The position numbers and the translations under genes were made by a program. DNA of 64,000 bases, taken from Rhodospirillum rubrum ATCC 11170. GTDB lineage: Bacteria > Pseudomonadota > Alphaproteobacteria > Rhodospirillales > Rhodospirillaceae. This document shows positions 62,471-64,000 of this stretch, piece after piece (within the stretch, counting starts at the first letter, position 1; each line of letters starts with the position of its first letter). The notes beneath the pieces are model-generated. The model made no database searches and was not told the origin of the DNA. It saw nothing but the letters and a program-made list of their open reading frames with translations. The stretch covers positions 2,527,001 to 2,591,000 of the forward strand of contig NC_007643.1 of the NCBI RefSeq assembly GCF_000013085.1, written 5' to 3'.

Positions 62471-63463
62471 ATGAGACTTCTGTTCATCACCGCCACCCGC
62501 ATCGGCGATGCCGTGCTGTCGACCGGTCTGCTCGACGCGACGATCCGCGCCCATCCCGGCCTGCGGGTCACCGTCGCCTGCGGCCCGGTCGCCGCCGGGT
62601 TGTTCGAAGCCGTGCCCGGTTTGGAAAAGCTGATCGTGCTGCGCAAGGGACCGCGCGCCGCCCATTGGCGGGCCCTGTGGCGCGAAGTGGTCGGTCGCCG
62701 CTGGGATCTGGTGATCGACCTGCGGGCCTCGGCGGTCAGTTGGCTGATTCGCGCCGATCGCCGCCATTGGCTGCGTTCGGCCAACACCGGCGATCACAAG
62801 GTCGTTCAACTGGCCCGCCTGCTGTCCCTGTCGCCGCCCCCCGCCCCCCGCCTGTGGCTGGGGCCGGCCAACCGCGCCGCCGGCCTGCGGCTGGTGCCCG
62901 CCGGACCGCCGGTTCTGGCCCTGGCGCCGATCGCCAATTGGTACGCCAAAACTTGGCCGGCCGAGCGTTTCATCGAGCTTGCCGAACGGCTGACCGCCGC
63001 CAAGGCGCCGCTGGCCGGCGCCCGGGTGGCGGTGGTGGCCGGTCCGGATGAGCGGACGGCCGCCCAACCGGTTCTTGATGCCCTGCCACCGGCCCGCCGC
63101 CTTGATCTGATCGGCGCCGGCCCGTTGTTGGACACCCAGGCCGCCCTGGAACGCTGCGCCTTGTTCATCGGCAACGACTCCGGGCTGATGCATATGGCCG
63201 CCGCCGCCGGAATCCCGACCTTGGGGCTGTTCGGCCCCAGCGATGATCGCCTTTACGCCCCCTGGGGCCCGCGAACCGCCGTGGTGCGCACCCCCGAGTC
63301 GTTCCTGACGCTCAATCCCCCCGGTGGCGATTGGCGGTCGATGCCGCCGGCCATGGTGTCGCTGAGGGTCGACGCGGTCGAAGAGGCGGCCCGCCAACTG
63401 TGGCGCCGGCTGGGGGAAACCACCGCCGATCAGACCCCCGATCAGGCCCCCAATCAGGGATGA
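62471..63463 (+). CDS. Glycosyltransferase family 9 (heptosyltransferase-like)
   Basis: A 330-residue GT-B enzyme of the ADP-heptose:LPS heptosyltransferase type. N-terminal domain: MRLLFITATRIGDAVLSTGL. C-terminal donor-binding domain: PPVLALAPIANWYAKTWPAE, then CALFIGNDSGLMHMAAAAGI with GLFGPSDDRLY, the usual GNDSG/HxAAA region. It would add a sugar to lipopolysaccharide core. AAGGGG before ATG 62471 fixes the start. Its 3' end overlaps that of the convergent GT25 gene by 10 bp. Confidence 0.9.
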   Translation: MRLLFITATRIGDAVLSTGLLDATIRAHPGLRVTVACGPVAAGLFEAVPGLEKLIVLRKGPRAAHWRALWREVVGRRWDLVIDLRASAVSWLIRADRRHWLRSANTGDHKVVQLARLLSLSPPPAPRLWLGPANRAAGLRLVPAGPPVLALAPIANWYAKTWPAERFIELAERLTAAKAPLAGARVAVVAGPDERTAAQPVLDALPPARRLDLIGAGPLLDTQAALERCALFIGNDSGLMHMAAAAGIPTLGLFGPSDDRLYAPWGPRTAVVRTPESFLTLNPPGGDWRSMPPAMVSLRVDAVEEAARQLWRRLGETTADQTPDQAPNQG

Positions 63464-64000
63464 AGGGCGTTGTAAAGACGCTTGCCGACGCCATCGCGCC
63501 AACGGTTGACCCGCCGCACCCACCGCCCGCCCAGGCCAAGGGCGGTGCGTCGGCGCGGATCACGCTCGCCGATCGTCGAATGTCCCTCGTCGTGATGGAC
63601 CACCGGACAGGGGTGGACGATGAAGGGCGTGATGCGGTTTTCCCAATAACGATCCAGGGTATGGTCGATCGGCATGAAGATCTTCCGCCCGTAGTCGAGC
63701 ATCCGCCGCGCGCCCGCCGCCGTCATCACATAGCCTTGCAGGCCAAGGACATGGGTATGAACGCGGTAAAGCCCCCGGTCGTCCCCCAGCCTGCGCAGCG
63801 GCCGCAAGCGCCTAGCCTGGGCCGAGATCTTGCCCTCGCGCATGGTCGATAGACGCACCACCTGCCAAAGGCGCGCCGCCGGCGGCGTCGCCATCAGGGC
63901 GTCGAGGACCGACGGAAGATCGTTGGCGATCTGGCAATCGTCTTCAAGGATCAGCGCCGCGTCGATATTTTCATCAACGATTTTGCGGAAGATCCGTTCA
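63454..64000 (-). CDS. Glycosyltransferase family 25 (LPS/LOS-type), 5' end missing
   Basis: Reverse-strand frame open to the right window edge, about 182 codons visible. The nucleotide-sugar/metal motif LILEDDC lies near the edge, followed by LWQVVRLSTMREGKI and LGLQGYVMTAAGARRMLDYG, the arrangement of Glyco_transf_25 proteins (LOS galactosyltransferase-like). The C-terminus is basic. It is probably a lipopolysaccharide sugar transferase acting with the convergent GT9 protein. Confidence 0.88.
   Translation of the reverse strand, partial: ERIFRKIVDENIDAALILEDDCQIANDLPSVLDALMATPPAARLWQVVRLSTMREGKISAQARRLRPLRRLGDDRGLYRVHTHVLGLQGYVMTAAGARRMLDYGRKIFMPIDHTLDRYWENRITPFIVHPCPVVHHDEGHSTIGERDPRRRTALGLGGRWVRRVNRWRDGVGKRLYNALHP

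Overview
The window is high-GC, densely coded alphaproteobacterial chromosome. The best single clue is the three-gene proton-translocating transhydrogenase (5856-8841), whose split PntAA/PntAB/PntB layout and sequence match what I remember of the Rhodospirillum rubrum enzyme. A permuted two-piece ssrA, alpha-type SspB, a fused indolepyruvate:ferredoxin oxidoreductase and a petP/petR-like regulator pair agree. I read it as R. rubrum or a very close relative; this rests on recall, not on a search.

Left part (1-13.4 kb): a peptide-type ABC transporter (two permeases and a binding protein) diverges from a LuxR-family regulator followed by a proline iminopeptidase. The regulator has no luxI nearby and carries Met and Trp where AHL receptors have Trp57 and Tyr61, the signature of OryR/PipR-type LuxR solos. 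Then come pntAA-pntAB-pntB, a flavin-binding PPOX protein, a DUF1778 antitoxin relic and the 1168-residue oxidoreductase.

Island (13.66-17.07 kb): about 3.4 kb bounded by two 34-bp direct repeats. It holds the 3' part of a dead IS630-type transposase, an AT-rich Hanks-type protein kinase with a possible 48-residue upstream partner, and an internally deleted IS256-family element with intact 29-bp terminal repeats. It looks foreign and is the main accessory locus.

Middle (17.1-34.1 kb): acyl-CoA synthetase, oligoendopeptidase F, an ABC1/UbiB kinase-like protein, a MaoC-type hydratase, bacterioferritin and its ferredoxin behind a Fur-like box, an FMN riboswitch with ribB, trmO, an unknown 568-residue protein, holC, the degP-hflC-hflK membrane quality-control group, mrp, and the permuted ssrA gene immediately followed by sspB (tagging RNA beside the adaptor for its tag).

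Right part (34.1-64 kb): class I fumarase, a TfoX-like and a ribbon-helix-helix protein, a large AsmA protein, a histidine phosphatase, two tandem porins with near-identical promoters, a TPR-sulfotransferase, two overlapping LysR regulators, a DUF1127 protein, pterin genes (FolM-like SDR, folB), uvrC-pgsA-moeA, ilvE, a MarR/OmpR-type/histidine kinase operon, an acetyltransferase, a response regulator coupled to an HPt-REC-GGDEF protein, and two convergent glycosyltransferases.

A family of ~100-bp two-hairpin repeats (20887, 25181, 25820, 37544) is scattered between genes, and three copies supply or overlap stop codons. No tRNA, rRNA or CRISPR array was seen.
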